Of a stretch of 9,770 nucleotides of DNA, positions 1 through 7,142 are shown one piece after another. The DNA comes from Actinomycetota bacterium (GTDB lineage Bacteria; Actinomycetota; Acidimicrobiia; Acidimicrobiales; Ilumatobacteraceae), in assembly GCA_005789925.1 (NCBI GenBank), contig SXWG01000206.1, forward strand, positions 1 to 9,770. Reading direction: 5' to 3'. A model generated the notes under the pieces. That model made no database searches and had not been told where the DNA came from. It worked only from the letters and a program-made list of their open reading frames with translations. Each line of letters opens with the position of its first letter. Position 1 is the first letter of the stretch. The position numbers were made by a program, and so were the translations under genes.

Positions 1-1
1 C

Positions 2-523
2 TACAGCGTGGTGTTGCTCGACGAAGTCGAGAAGGCTCACCCTGATGTCTTCAATGTGTTGCTACAGGTTCTCGATGATGGTCGACTCACCGATGGACAG
101 GGTCGCACAGTGGATTTCACCAATGTGGTGCTGATCATGACGAGCAACTTGCCGGGCGAACCCATCGATTACTTCCGACCGGAGTTCGTGAATCGCATCG
201 ATGAAATCGTGCGATTCCGTACACTCACGCAAGATGACCTTGGCGCGATCGTCGAGATTCAGCTTCAACATTTGATTGACCGAATGGCAAATCGCCGCAT
301 CACTCTTCAGGTCACTCCGGCAGCGAGAGTGTGGCTGGCAGAGCAGGGCTATGACGCCGTGTTCGGTGCTCGACCGTTGAAGCGACTCATCCAGAAAGAA
401 ATCGCAGATCCATCGGCAGTGTTGATACTCGAAGGCAAGGTTCCAGAAGACGGTGCCGTGCGTGTCGACGTCGACGGCGAGGTCCTGTCCGTCACATCTG
501 TCGAGGCGATCGCTCTCAGCTGA
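2..523 (+). CDS. clpB: ATP-dependent chaperone ClpB, C-terminal fragment
   Basis: This is the 3' end of the hexameric ClpB disaggregase, a cytoplasmic AAA+ chaperone that threads aggregated proteins with DnaK/DnaJ/GrpE. The window edge cuts it, so only the second half of the D2 ATPase domain is present. The fragment opens at the Walker B segment (VVLLDEVEKAHPD), followed by the conserved QVLDDGRLTDGQGRTVDF stretch, sensor 1 (IMTSN), the arginine-finger region (FRPEFVNRIDEI) and sensor 2 (GARPLKR), then the usual C-terminal beta region and a TGA at 521-523. The loop between TSN and FRPEF is about ten residues shorter than I remember for the mycobacterial protein. The tail overlaps the convergent HisD-family gene by 8 bp. 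ClpB is preferred over ClpC because this C-terminal small domain is ClpB-like; the missing N-terminus prevents full certainty. Confidence 0.93.
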   Translation, partial: YSVVLLDEVEKAHPDVFNVLLQVLDDGRLTDGQGRTVDFTNVVLIMTSNLPGEPIDYFRPEFVNRIDEIVRFRTLTQDDLGAIVEIQLQHLIDRMANRRITLQVTPAARVWLAEQGYDAVFGARPLKRLIQKEIADPSAVLILEGKVPEDGAVRVDVDGEVLSVTSVEAIALS

Positions 524-1841
524 GTCGTCGTCGAACGGCGTTCCCATGCGCAGGGAAGCCTTCATGCGCCGACAGCGCTTCAATTGACGGCGCAAGATCG
601 CGCAGTGCTCTCGCATCGGCACGAGCAACTGCCGTGCGCTTCATGAACGTCTCGACGGTGATTCCTGACGACACATGCGCAAAACCGCTGGTTGGCAGTG
701 ATGCCGGACATCCGATCATGAAATTCGCGGCACTGAAAGGAGTGTGCTGCCCGACGAGGATTTCACCCGCATTCACGATTCCCTCGACGACATCGTCGAT
801 GCGTGTGGTATCGACCGCAACCTGTAGGTGTTCGGCTGCGAAACGATTGGCGACGTGAACGGCTGTGTCGAGTGTGTCCACCAACACGGCACCACCATTG
901 TCGCCAAGTGACGCATGCGCTGCTGCCGCACGTTCCGGTGGTAAGTCGGCGAGTTGTACTGATAGGTGAGCATCGACCTTGTCGATGAGTTCGGTCGAAT
1001 CAGTGACGAGTACGACCGTGCTGTCCGTGCCATGTTCGGCTTCAATCAACAAGTCGGCAGCCAAAAGGTCAGCACGTGCAGTGGCATCGGCGATGACCAA
1101 GCTTTCAGTGGGCCCGAGCAGCATCATCGTGGCAAGTCCATGTCGTTGCATCTCTACTTGTGCGATGGTCACTGCCGGGCTACCTGGTCCGACGACTTTG
1201 CGCACTTGCGGAATTGTCTCTGTGCCGAAACCAAGCGCAGCGATGCCAGCAGGTCCGTTGACTCGGAACACATCGCGAAGACCGAGTAGTCGACACACCA
1301 CAAGCACCGCCGGGTCGACCTCACCTTGGCCACCTGGAAGAGGAGGCACGACGACAACAATCTTTGGAACGCCAGCGACCACCGCCGGTACTCCGAGTTG
1401 ATAGGCGACAGAGGGATAACTCGCCTTGCCACTTGGCACGAACAGGCCTGCACTCGAGATTGGTGTCACCTTTTCACCGGCGGTGAGACCGGGTTGAATC
1501 TCGATCGACCAGTCGGACATGCGTGCAAGCAACGCATCGTTGAAGCGACGCACATTGTCAATTGCTTCTCGCAGTGCTCGTTCGGTCTGTGGGTCGACCG
1601 TTGCAGCATCGATTTCATCCCCGGTCACTCGCAGCCGGTCGGGGTTCATTCTGATGCCGTCATGGGTGGCAAGTGCATCGCAGACGGCCTGGTCACCACG
1701 TGCTCGGACATCGTCGATGAGCGCGCAGATTGATTCACGAAGTCTGGCGTCGAAGATGTCGTTGAGGCCGCGCCGACACAGCGCGTCTCGCTGGTCCTCA
1801 GTGAGTGCTGACCACACTTGGCGTCGAAGAACCGCTGTCAC
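516..1841 (-). CDS. Histidinol dehydrogenase family protein (divergent HisD paralogue)
   Basis: A full-length 441-residue member of the histidinol dehydrogenase superfamily, NAD-dependent enzymes that in histidine synthesis oxidise L-histidinol to histidine. The fold markers are present: VFRVNGPAGIAALGFGTE (191-208), VVGPGSPAVT (216-225), GPTESLVIAD (243-252), EAEHG (267-271), AAEHL (335-339) and GFPAH (428-432). The catalytic Glu-His pair is kept (E337, H338, matching E. coli E326 and H327), as are zinc ligands H270 and H432 (H262, H419). However, the ligand Gln259 is Glu267, the ligand Asp360 is Asn373, His367 is Ala380, and the DMPAGPSE motif reads MMLLGPTE. No other his gene is adjacent. 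It may therefore be a paralogue acting on another amino alcohol or alcohol, or a diverged HisD. The GTG start at 1841 is the most upstream reasonable one; no strong Shine-Dalgarno is seen. Confidence 0.85.
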   Translation of the reverse strand: MTAVLRRQVWSALTEDQRDALCRRGLNDIFDARLRESICALIDDVRARGDQAVCDALATHDGIRMNPDRLRVTGDEIDAATVDPQTERALREAIDNVRRFNDALLARMSDWSIEIQPGLTAGEKVTPISSAGLFVPSGKASYPSVAYQLGVPAVVAGVPKIVVVVPPLPGGQGEVDPAVLVVCRLLGLRDVFRVNGPAGIAALGFGTETIPQVRKVVGPGSPAVTIAQVEMQRHGLATMMLLGPTESLVIADATARADLLAADLLIEAEHGTDSTVVLVTDSTELIDKVDAHLSVQLADLPPERAAAAHASLGDNGGAVLVDTLDTAVHVANRFAAEHLQVAVDTTRIDDVVEGIVNAGEILVGQHTPFSAANFMIGCPASLPTSGFAHVSSGITVETFMKRTAVARADARALRDLAPSIEALSAHEGFPAHGNAVRRRLS

Positions 1842-1901
1842 CGATGGGAAACCTACCGGTCAGTGCCTTCATGCTTGAGCCGAATTACAACGGTAAGCCG
1901 C

Positions 1902-1907
1902 TAGAGT
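1902..1907 (+). promoter_or_regulatory. Possible -10 element of the purA promoter
   Basis: TAGAGT fits the TANNNT pattern that dominates actinobacterial housekeeping promoters. It lies 28 bp upstream of the purA ATG, so a start site near 1914 would leave a leader of about 22 nt that includes the strong ribosome binding site. No good -35 sits at 16-18 bp; the nearest candidate, TTGAGC at 1875-1880, is 21 bp away. The divergent gap of 94 bp must also hold the promoter of the HisD-family gene, for which I see no convincing elements. Confidence 0.3.
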
Positions 1908-1921
1908 TCACTTACGTTCCG

Positions 1922-1930
1922 AAGGAGGAG
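1922..1930 (+). promoter_or_regulatory. Strong Shine-Dalgarno of purA
   Basis: AAGGAGGAG, five bases before the ATG at 1936, is a near-perfect anti-16S match. It fixes the purA start and contrasts with the weak or absent sites of most other genes here. Confidence 0.85.
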
Positions 1931-1935
1931 CGTTC

Positions 1936-3225
1936 ATGCCCGTCACCACAGTCGTCGGTACCCAGTGGGGTGATGAAGGCAAGGCCAAGGTCATCGATCT
2001 TCTCGCCGCCTCGCAAGATTTCGTGGTGCGGTACCAAGGCGGGCACAATGCCGGACACACAGTGGTCGTTGGAAGCGAGCGTTACGCTCTTCAGCTCATT
2101 CCAAGTGGGGTGCTGTACGAAACGGTCATACCCGTCATCGGTAACGGAGTCGTCGTCGACCTGCCGACGTTGTTCAAAGAAATCGATTCCTTGGAAAGTC
2201 GCGATGTGAACTGTGTGCGGCTGAAAGTGTCAAGCCAGGCTCATCTCATTTTTCCGTGGCATCAAGCGATCGATGCGGCGATGGAGGCTGGGCGTGGTGA
2301 CGGCAAGATCGGCACCACGCTGAAGGGAATCGGGCCTGCGTATGCAGACAAGGTGCGCCGTGTCGGTATTCGTGCGGGTGCGGTGCTCGATCCACAGTCG
2401 TTCGAGTCTGCAGTGCGTGAGCGTGCAAACGCAGCGCAGAAGGAAATCACCATGTTGGGCGGTGAAGCAATCGACATCGACGCTGCAGTCGCTCAGTTCG
2501 TGGCACTTGGCTCGCGATTGGTTCCGTACATCGCCGACACGGTGAACATGTTGCACGATGCCAAAGATGCGAAGAAGCGCATCTTGCTCGAGGGGGCACA
2601 GGCGACGTTTCTCGACATCGACCACGGCACGTACCCGTTCGTCACGTCGTCAAGTCCCACGTCGGGCGGCGCAGCAGCAGGAACTGGGCTCGGCCCACGA
2701 GACATGACGCGCATCGTCGGAATCGCAAAGGCCTACACCACGCGCGTTGGGTCTGGTCCGTTCCCATCTGAACTCACCGATGAACTCGGTGATAAGTTGG
2801 TTGACATCGGTCGTGAGTTCGGCACTGTCACGGGCCGACGCCGCCGTTGCGGGTGGCTCGACACCGTCATGTTGAAGCATGCGGTGCGAGTGAACTCGCT
2901 CACTGATATCGCGCTCACGAAACTCGACGTGCTCGACACTTTCGATGAAGTCAAGGTGTGCGTCGGTTATAAGTTGAACGGCGTGGCACTCACTGGCTAC
3001 CCGGATCGCAGCGAACTTCTCGACGACATCGAACCGGTCTATGAGACTCTTCCTGGCTGGGAGGCCTCGCTGAGCGGGGTGTCGCGATTCAAGGACTTGC
3101 CCGAGAGCGCACGTGCGCTGGTTCGTATCGTCGAGCGAGAGACAGGTGTACCGGTCAGCATCGTCGGCACCGGTCCGGAACGCGATGCAGTCATCGTGCG
3201 TGACGATGTGAAGGTGCCGGCATGA
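1936..3225 (+). CDS. purA: Adenylosuccinate synthetase
   Basis: PurA joins IMP and aspartate using GTP to give adenylosuccinate, the first step from IMP to AMP, in the cytoplasm as a dimer. The 429 residues match the usual bacterial length (about 430). The N-terminal GTP-binding loop reads GTQWGDEGKAK (8-18), with the catalytic Asp13 and, in GGHNAGHT (35-42), the catalytic His41 at exactly the E. coli positions. The IMP-loop GTTLKGIGPAY starts near residue 126. LLEGAQATFLDIDHGTYPFVT, the aspartate-binding region around TGRRRRCGWLD (299-309) and the guanine-recognition TKLDVLD follow. The loop has Ala17 where GDEGKGK is usual, a mild change. The start is set by a strong Shine-Dalgarno. The stop codon overlaps the start of purB by 4 bp, so the two are probably translationally coupled and made in matched amounts. 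Confidence 0.97.
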   Translation: MPVTTVVGTQWGDEGKAKVIDLLAASQDFVVRYQGGHNAGHTVVVGSERYALQLIPSGVLYETVIPVIGNGVVVDLPTLFKEIDSLESRDVNCVRLKVSSQAHLIFPWHQAIDAAMEAGRGDGKIGTTLKGIGPAYADKVRRVGIRAGAVLDPQSFESAVRERANAAQKEITMLGGEAIDIDAAVAQFVALGSRLVPYIADTVNMLHDAKDAKKRILLEGAQATFLDIDHGTYPFVTSSSPTSGGAAAGTGLGPRDMTRIVGIAKAYTTRVGSGPFPSELTDELGDKLVDIGREFGTVTGRRRRCGWLDTVMLKHAVRVNSLTDIALTKLDVLDTFDEVKVCVGYKLNGVALTGYPDRSELLDDIEPVYETLPGWEASLSGVSRFKDLPESARALVRIVERETGVPVSIVGTGPERDAVIVRDDVKVPA

Positions 3226-4526
3226 TCCACAGATATTCGCTTCCAGACATGGCGGCCATCTTCACCGACGAGGCACGCATGCAGCGTTGGGTCGAAGTGG
3301 AAGTGTCGGTTCTTGAGGCGCTCGCACAAAGTGGTGCAGCATCACGTGAGCATGCGGCAGCGTGTCGCGCCAACGCACCGACAGTCGGTGCGGTATTCGT
3401 CGCCGAAGTCGCCGAGCGTGAGAAGGTCACTGACCATGACGTGGCGGCTTTCGTCGACGTCTTGCAGCAGAGGGTCGGAATGCCACATGGGGCGTGGCTA
3501 CATCATGGGTTGACGAGCACTGACGTAGTCGACACCGCGCAGTGCTGGGCCTTGCGCGACGCCGCCGACCTACTCATCGAGGCACAGTCCGACCTCATCG
3601 AAGCACTTATCGAACTTGCTCGTGATCACAAGGACACACCGATGATCGGTCGCACACACGGCATTCACGCCGAGCCCACGACGTTCGGAGCGAAGGTCGC
3701 CTTGTGGGCACTGCAGGTCGACCGTGATCGGCAACGCATGATGGAGGCTCGCGCGAACATCGCCGTGTGCAAGTTGTCCGGTGCAGTCGGCACGTATTCG
3801 AACATTTCGCCCGATGTGGAAGCACACGTGGCCGATCATCTCGGCCTCATCCCCGTGCCAGCGACACAGGTGATCGCCCGTGATCGTCACGCCGAGTATC
3901 TGTGGGCGTGTGCGTCGACTGCGACGACACTCGAAGCCATTGCTGTCGAACTTCGACATTTGCAGCGCACAGAAGTTGGCGAAGTTCGCGAGGGCTTCAA
4001 GGCGGGACAAAAAGGTTCGTCAGCGATGCCACACAAGCGCAACCCCATTTCTGCCGAGACGATCACGGGTTTGTCACGAGTGGTGCGGTCGCATCTGAAT
4101 GTCGGTCTGCAAGACGTCGCCTTGTGGCACGAGCGAGACATCTCACATTCGTCCGCCGAGCGCATCGTGTTGCCAGACGCGTCGTTGGCCACTCACTACA
4201 TGTTGCGTCGCATGGTCCACCTCGTCGCTGGGCTTGAAGTCGACGCGCAACGGATGCGCGTGAACCTTGACTTGCTGAACGGAGTGGTTTTCTCACAGTC
4301 GGTGCTGCTCACGTTGGTGGAAAATGGTGCCACGCGTGATGATGCGTATCGCACTGTGCAAGAAGCGGCTTCCCAGGCGATGCAGCAATCACGTGCATTC
4401 CGGTCAGTCCTTGAAGGCAACACGGCACTCGGGTTGACGGCAGCACAACTCGATGCGGCATTCGATCTAAAGCGCGTGTTGCGACATGCATCTCGTTCGG
4501 TCGAGGCTCTCGAACACCTCGACTGA
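3222..4526 (+). CDS. purB: Adenylosuccinate lyase
   Basis: PurB splits fumarate from adenylosuccinate to give AMP, and from SAICAR to give AICAR earlier in purine synthesis. It belongs to the fumarase/aspartase superfamily of homotetramers. The 434 residues carry the family motifs in order: TSTD (98-101), the general-acid region GRTHG with His146, and the signature GSSAMPHKRNP (265-275) on the flexible loop that supplies the catalytic serine. The all-helical C-terminal domain is intact through the end. The ATG lies inside the purA stop (ATGA), so start choice is firm. With purA it forms a two-gene unit carrying out both steps from IMP to AMP. No clear terminator follows; the only structure is a 5-bp stem at 4532-4547. 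Confidence 0.97.
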   Translation: MIHRYSLPDMAAIFTDEARMQRWVEVEVSVLEALAQSGAASREHAAACRANAPTVGAVFVAEVAEREKVTDHDVAAFVDVLQQRVGMPHGAWLHHGLTSTDVVDTAQCWALRDAADLLIEAQSDLIEALIELARDHKDTPMIGRTHGIHAEPTTFGAKVALWALQVDRDRQRMMEARANIAVCKLSGAVGTYSNISPDVEAHVADHLGLIPVPATQVIARDRHAEYLWACASTATTLEAIAVELRHLQRTEVGEVREGFKAGQKGSSAMPHKRNPISAETITGLSRVVRSHLNVGLQDVALWHERDISHSSAERIVLPDASLATHYMLRRMVHLVAGLEVDAQRMRVNLDLLNGVVFSQSVLLTLVENGATRDDAYRTVQEAASQAMQQSRAFRSVLEGNTALGLTAAQLDAAFDLKRVLRHASRSVEALEHLD

Positions 4527-4548
4527 GATTGTTCGGGTTCGACCGAAG

Positions 4549-5004
4549 TCACTCTGGCGTGATGCCAGCCTTCTTCAGCACCATAGGTGACACGCCGAAC
4601 TCGGTCCATGCACGCCAGCTGATGTCGTTTCGTTTGCTGAACGATTTCGCCACCTTCACGAACTTTGCTTCAGCCTGAGCCACTTCTTCCTTAGACTTCA
4701 TCGCCTTCAACTCTGTCGTGAGGTTGAGTCGTTCTTGAACGAGACGAACACGTGTCAACGCGTCTGCAACTTCGATTCCATTTGCGATCTTGTCGAGTCG
4801 ACGAGCAATTGACTCGGGCGTGCGCCGACGACCACGTCGAGGTTTTGTTGCTTCGACGATGTCGAGGTACTCACGGATGATGCGTCCTTCGGTGCGCCCG
4901 TTCGCGAGAGCCCGCTTGTGGCTGTCAGACATCGCAGTCGCTCGGGCCCGCTTATTCGCAGCGGAGGTCTTCTTTGATGCCGCGGGGCGGCGACGGGCAG
5001 CCAT
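4549..5004 (-). CDS. Conserved small basic protein of unknown function
   Basis: A 151-residue protein I cannot assign to a known function. The N-terminus is highly basic and alanine-rich (MAARRRPAASKKTSAANKRA), there is a second basic patch KPRRGRRR (54-61) resembling an AT-hook-like DNA-contacting segment, a long charged helical region (62-125) likely to form a helical hairpin or coiled coil, and a compact end SWRAWTEFGVSPMVLKKAGI (129-148). I recall similar actinobacterial hypothetical proteins with this KRGRxRTPES...W.xxGVxxxVLKxAGI pattern, which suggests a real conserved family. A nucleoid or DNA-associated role is only inferred from charge. The ATG at 5004 is chosen because the open frame upstream (to 5127) runs into pyrE and lacks sensible protein sequence. 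No Shine-Dalgarno is visible. It is convergent with purB (22 bp apart) and divergent from pyrE. Confidence 0.78.
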   Translation of the reverse strand: MAARRRPAASKKTSAANKRARATAMSDSHKRALANGRTEGRIIREYLDIVEATKPRRGRRRTPESIARRLDKIANGIEVADALTRVRLVQERLNLTTELKAMKSKEEVAQAEAKFVKVAKSFSKRNDISWRAWTEFGVSPMVLKKAGITPE

Positions 5005-5023
5005 TTCATGAAGGTAGCAAGTC

Positions 5024-5060
5024 GAAACTGACTGTTTCGTATTTAGTTTCAAGACGAAAC
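5024..5060. promoter_or_regulatory. Two dyads of GAAAC/GTTTC half-sites (candidate operators)
   Basis: Four half-sites lie in the 99-bp gap between the basic-protein gene and pyrE. GAAACtgactGTTTC is at 5024-5038 and GTTTCaagacGAAAC at 5046-5060. Each is a perfect 5-bp inverted repeat with a 5-bp spacer. The dyad centres are 22 bp apart, about two helical turns, placing them on one face of the DNA. They cover the area where the pyrE -35 would lie and the likely start region of the divergent gene. The binding protein is unknown; as RNA each could also form a small hairpin. Confidence 0.5.
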
Positions 5061-5103
5061 CTATTCGCAATACTGAAAAGCACCGACAGGTAGGGTCGAA
5101 CCA

Positions 5104-5700
5104 ATGGTGTCGACCAATTACCCCCATACCCCTGCCGGGTTACCCGTCTTGGACCCTCCGCGAGCGGCCCTTCGTGACCATGTGTTCGCCCATTCGCTGA
5201 AGACGGGTGACTTCACGTTGAAATCCGGGCGCAAGAGCACATGGTTTCTCGACACCAAACAGACAGCATGTCGAGCTGACGGCATCGTGCTGGTGGCTGA
5301 TGTCGCTCTCTCACTGATACCTGCGTCGGCGACTGCGATCGGTGGTCTCACGATGGGTGCCGACCCAGTTGCATTCGGTGTAGCTGCTGTCGCAGCCACC
5401 CGAGGTCGTGACCTTCGCAGTTTCAGCGTGCGTAAGGAAGCAAAGGACCACGGCGTCAAAGGTCGAATCGCAGGGGCATTGCAACATGGAGACAACGTCG
5501 TCATCACCGAAGACACCGTCACTCGCGGAACATCCATCTTTGAAGCTGTCGACGCCGTGCGTGAGTTCGGTGCAAATGTCGTTCTCATCACTGTCATCGT
5601 CGACCGTGGTGGCACATGTGCCGACATGGCAAAAGCAGCTGGCATCACCTACGCACCTATGCTGACTGCACCGGACTTGGGATTCGAGTTCGGGTCATAA
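5104..5700 (+). CDS. pyrE: Orotate phosphoribosyltransferase
   Basis: PyrE transfers the phosphoribosyl group of PRPP to orotate to form OMP, the fifth step of pyrimidine synthesis. It works as a cytoplasmic dimer with shared active sites. The 198-residue product has FTLKSGRKSTWFLD (37-50) for the substrate loop, the mobile catalytic loop SVRKEAKDHG (108-117) with Arg110, Lys111, Lys114 and His116, and the 13-residue PRPP motif VVITEDTVTRGTS (132-144), in which the two acidic residues E137 and D138 are kept. The N-terminal 18 residues look like a non-conserved extension. The ATG at 5104 has AGGTAGGG at 5088-5095 as a modest ribosome site. It begins a close-packed run with the lipoprotein (16 bp gap) and thioesterase genes, and two candidate operator dyads sit just upstream. 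Confidence 0.93.
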   Translation: MVSTNYPHTPAGLPVLDPPRAALRDHVFAHSLKTGDFTLKSGRKSTWFLDTKQTACRADGIVLVADVALSLIPASATAIGGLTMGADPVAFGVAAVAATRGRDLRSFSVRKEAKDHGVKGRIAGALQHGDNVVITEDTVTRGTSIFEAVDAVREFGANVVLITVIVDRGGTCADMAKAAGITYAPMLTAPDLGFEFGS

Positions 5701-5716
5701 ATCACCCCTCTCAAAA

Positions 5717-6124
5717 GTGAGTCGTCTCGTGAAAACTCGTTTGCTCGTCGTCGTGGCAGCCCTTGGGAGTCTTTCCGCGTGCTCCAACGACACCGCACCA
5801 ATCGACACGACCGCTGTGGCGAGCGTCGACACCGCCGTCGATTCGACCATTGCAATTCGAGAGAACGTCACCATCTCTGTAACGGTTGGCGTCGACTCCG
5901 GTGCAGAGCGCATCGAGCAGGTCGCACTCGGTTCAGAGGTGACCATCTCACTCGTGAATCCGAATGAAGAAGACGAGTTCCATCTGCACGGTTATGACTT
6001 GTCACCGGGTGAGACGCCGAAAGGTGAGACTGCGACCATTACATTCACCGCAGACACAGCTGGTGAATTCGAAGTCGAGAGTCATCACACCGAAGACGTT
6101 CTCGTCATCATCAACGTGTCGTGA
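5717..6124 (+). CDS. Putative lipoprotein with a cupredoxin-like domain
   Basis: A 135-residue exported protein. Residues 1-22 form a lipoprotein signal: basic MSRLVKTR, hydrophobic LLVVVAALGSL, and lipobox LSAC with Cys22 as the lipid-modified residue. A low-complexity Thr/Ala/Asp linker (24-45) leads to a beta-rich domain (about 50-135) resembling the cupredoxin fold, with EFHLHGYDL (87-95) and the closing strand pair TAGEFEVESHH...VLVIINV. His89, His91, His123 and His124 could bind metal. There is no cysteine in the domain and no Met in the last loop, so a classical type-1 blue copper site is not present. Copper handling or simple scaffold use are both possible. GTG at 5717 is taken; GTG at 5729 would also keep a full signal peptide. 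It lies between pyrE and a thioesterase, 16 and 12 bp away. Confidence 0.8.
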   Translation: MSRLVKTRLLVVVAALGSLSACSNDTAPIDTTAVASVDTAVDSTIAIRENVTISVTVGVDSGAERIEQVALGSEVTISLVNPNEEDEFHLHGYDLSPGETPKGETATITFTADTAGEFEVESHHTEDVLVIINVS

Positions 6125-6136
6125 GTTGATGAGGTC

Positions 6137-6949
6137 ATGACTCTCGCTGAGCTTTTCACGCTGTCACCACACGGAGGCGATGTGTATGTCGGGCAAGGCC
6201 ACGTGTATCCGTGGGGTGGCTTGTACGGCGGCCACATCGTTGCGCAAGCGTTGCGTGCGAGCAGCCTCACAGTTGACGACGGTTTCGTACCGCATTCGCT
6301 GCGTGCGTATTTCATCCGTCGTGGTGATTTCAATGAACCGGTTCGTTACGAAGTCGACCGCATTCGTAACGGTCGGTCCTTCTGCACACGCCGCGTTGTC
6401 GCGCGTCAGGCAATCGGTGCGATCTTGAATCTTGAAGCGTCGTTCCAAGTCGAGGAGAAATCAGCAGAGGCTGCACCAGTGATGATGGCTCCGAATCTTC
6501 CGCACCCCGACAACTTGGCCGATGACTCATGGAGCCCGTACTTCGATCGTCGTATGGTGCCCTACGAGACGATGGCGGCAGCAAACAGAGACGGTCGTGG
6601 AACGTCCGCAGGTTGGTTCCGTCTCAAACAGAGTTTCCACAATGACGAATTGATGAATCAATGTGCACTTGCCTACATCTCCGACGATCTTCCGACCGAT
6701 GCAGTCGTGCAAGCGGTGCCGGAACTGATGGCAGTGTCAGGACAGGACATGTTGTTCTCGGCAAGTCTCGATCACACAGTGTGGTTCCATCGGCCGGTGC
6801 AAGCCGACCAGTGGCACTTGTATGAGATGAGTTGCTACACCTACATCGGTGGTCGCGGTATCGCGTTCGGTTACGTGTTCGCCGAAGACGGCACTCACGT
6901 GGCGACCGTCGCACAAGAAGTGTTGGTGCGACTCAAAGAGTCGAGCTAG
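6137..6949 (+). CDS. Acyl-CoA thioesterase II (TesB-like)
   Basis: A 270-residue double-hotdog thioesterase expected to hydrolyse acyl-CoA to free fatty acid and CoA in the cytoplasm. The N-terminal hotdog has YGGHIVAQAL (30-39), HSLRAYFIRRGD (53-64) and NGRSFCTRRVVARQ (78-91). The C-terminal hotdog has the second catalytic half: AYISDD (179-184), SASLDHTVWFHRP (208-220) and VATVAQEVLVR (255-265). Against E. coli TesB (Asp204, Thr228, Gln278) the triad here is Asp183, Ser210 and Gln260, a Thr-to-Ser change that can keep the hydroxyl. The ATG at 6137 follows GAGG at 6131-6134 at a short 2-nt spacing. As the last gene of the pyrE run it is followed by a strong terminator. Its link to pyrimidine synthesis is not obvious; co-transcription may be incidental. 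Confidence 0.9.
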   Translation: MTLAELFTLSPHGGDVYVGQGHVYPWGGLYGGHIVAQALRASSLTVDDGFVPHSLRAYFIRRGDFNEPVRYEVDRIRNGRSFCTRRVVARQAIGAILNLEASFQVEEKSAEAAPVMMAPNLPHPDNLADDSWSPYFDRRMVPYETMAAANRDGRGTSAGWFRLKQSFHNDELMNQCALAYISDDLPTDAVVQAVPELMAVSGQDMLFSASLDHTVWFHRPVQADQWHLYEMSCYTYIGGRGIAFGYVFAEDGTHVATVAQEVLVRLKESS

Positions 6950-7010
6950 TCACTTTCGTGTACTCCTGGTTGAAGTGACCGCTTTCGACTTTGGGTAACC
7001 CAAGGACGAA

Positions 7011-7043
7011 AGAAAGGGCGACGCGTCTTGCGTCGCCCTTTCT
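7011..7043. terminator. Perfect 14-bp hairpin, probable two-way terminator
   Basis: AGAAAGGGCGACGC (7011-7024), a 5-nt loop GTCTT and the exact complement at 7030-7043 form a very stable stem. It begins 61 bp after the thioesterase stop and about 100 bp after the stop of the convergent secreted-protein gene. The T-rich part (CCCTTTCT) is inside the stem. The minus-strand transcript continues TTTC after it, so termination may be stronger in that direction. The placement between convergent genes supports a shared terminator. Confidence 0.85.
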
Positions 7044-7094
7044 CATCCGCTAGGGAACTTATAGTTGCGCCTTCGAACCTGTCGAGCGGCACAA

Positions 7095-7109
7095 TCGACA
7101 TGATGTCGA
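7095..7109. repeat. 15-bp palindrome in the convergent gap
   Basis: TCGACATgATGTCGA is a perfect 7-bp inverted repeat around a single central base. The spacer is too short for an RNA hairpin, so if functional it would act as a DNA site. It lies between the terminator and the end of the secreted-protein gene, where no promoter is needed. The rest of the 193-bp gap (6950-7142) holds only the terminator and a short TTGGGTAACCCAA palindrome at 6991-7003. Confidence 0.4.
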
Positions 7110-7142
7110 GGAGGATGTCAGATGCGTCCACCTCGGCGACGG

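Noticed and set aside
62..628. Minus-strand frame of 188 codons over clpB
   Set aside because: The opposite strand encodes conserved ClpB motifs throughout, and the translation is rich in Cys and His as expected of an antisense shadow.
4532..4547. TTCGG/CCGAA stem between purB and the convergent gene
   Set aside because: The stem is only 5 bp with a 6-nt loop and no T-tract, too weak to call a terminator.
5118..5648. Long minus-strand frame of 176 codons inside pyrE
   Set aside because: It is antisense to a clearly conserved enzyme and its translation is a low-complexity Ala/Ser/Arg/Thr-rich shadow.
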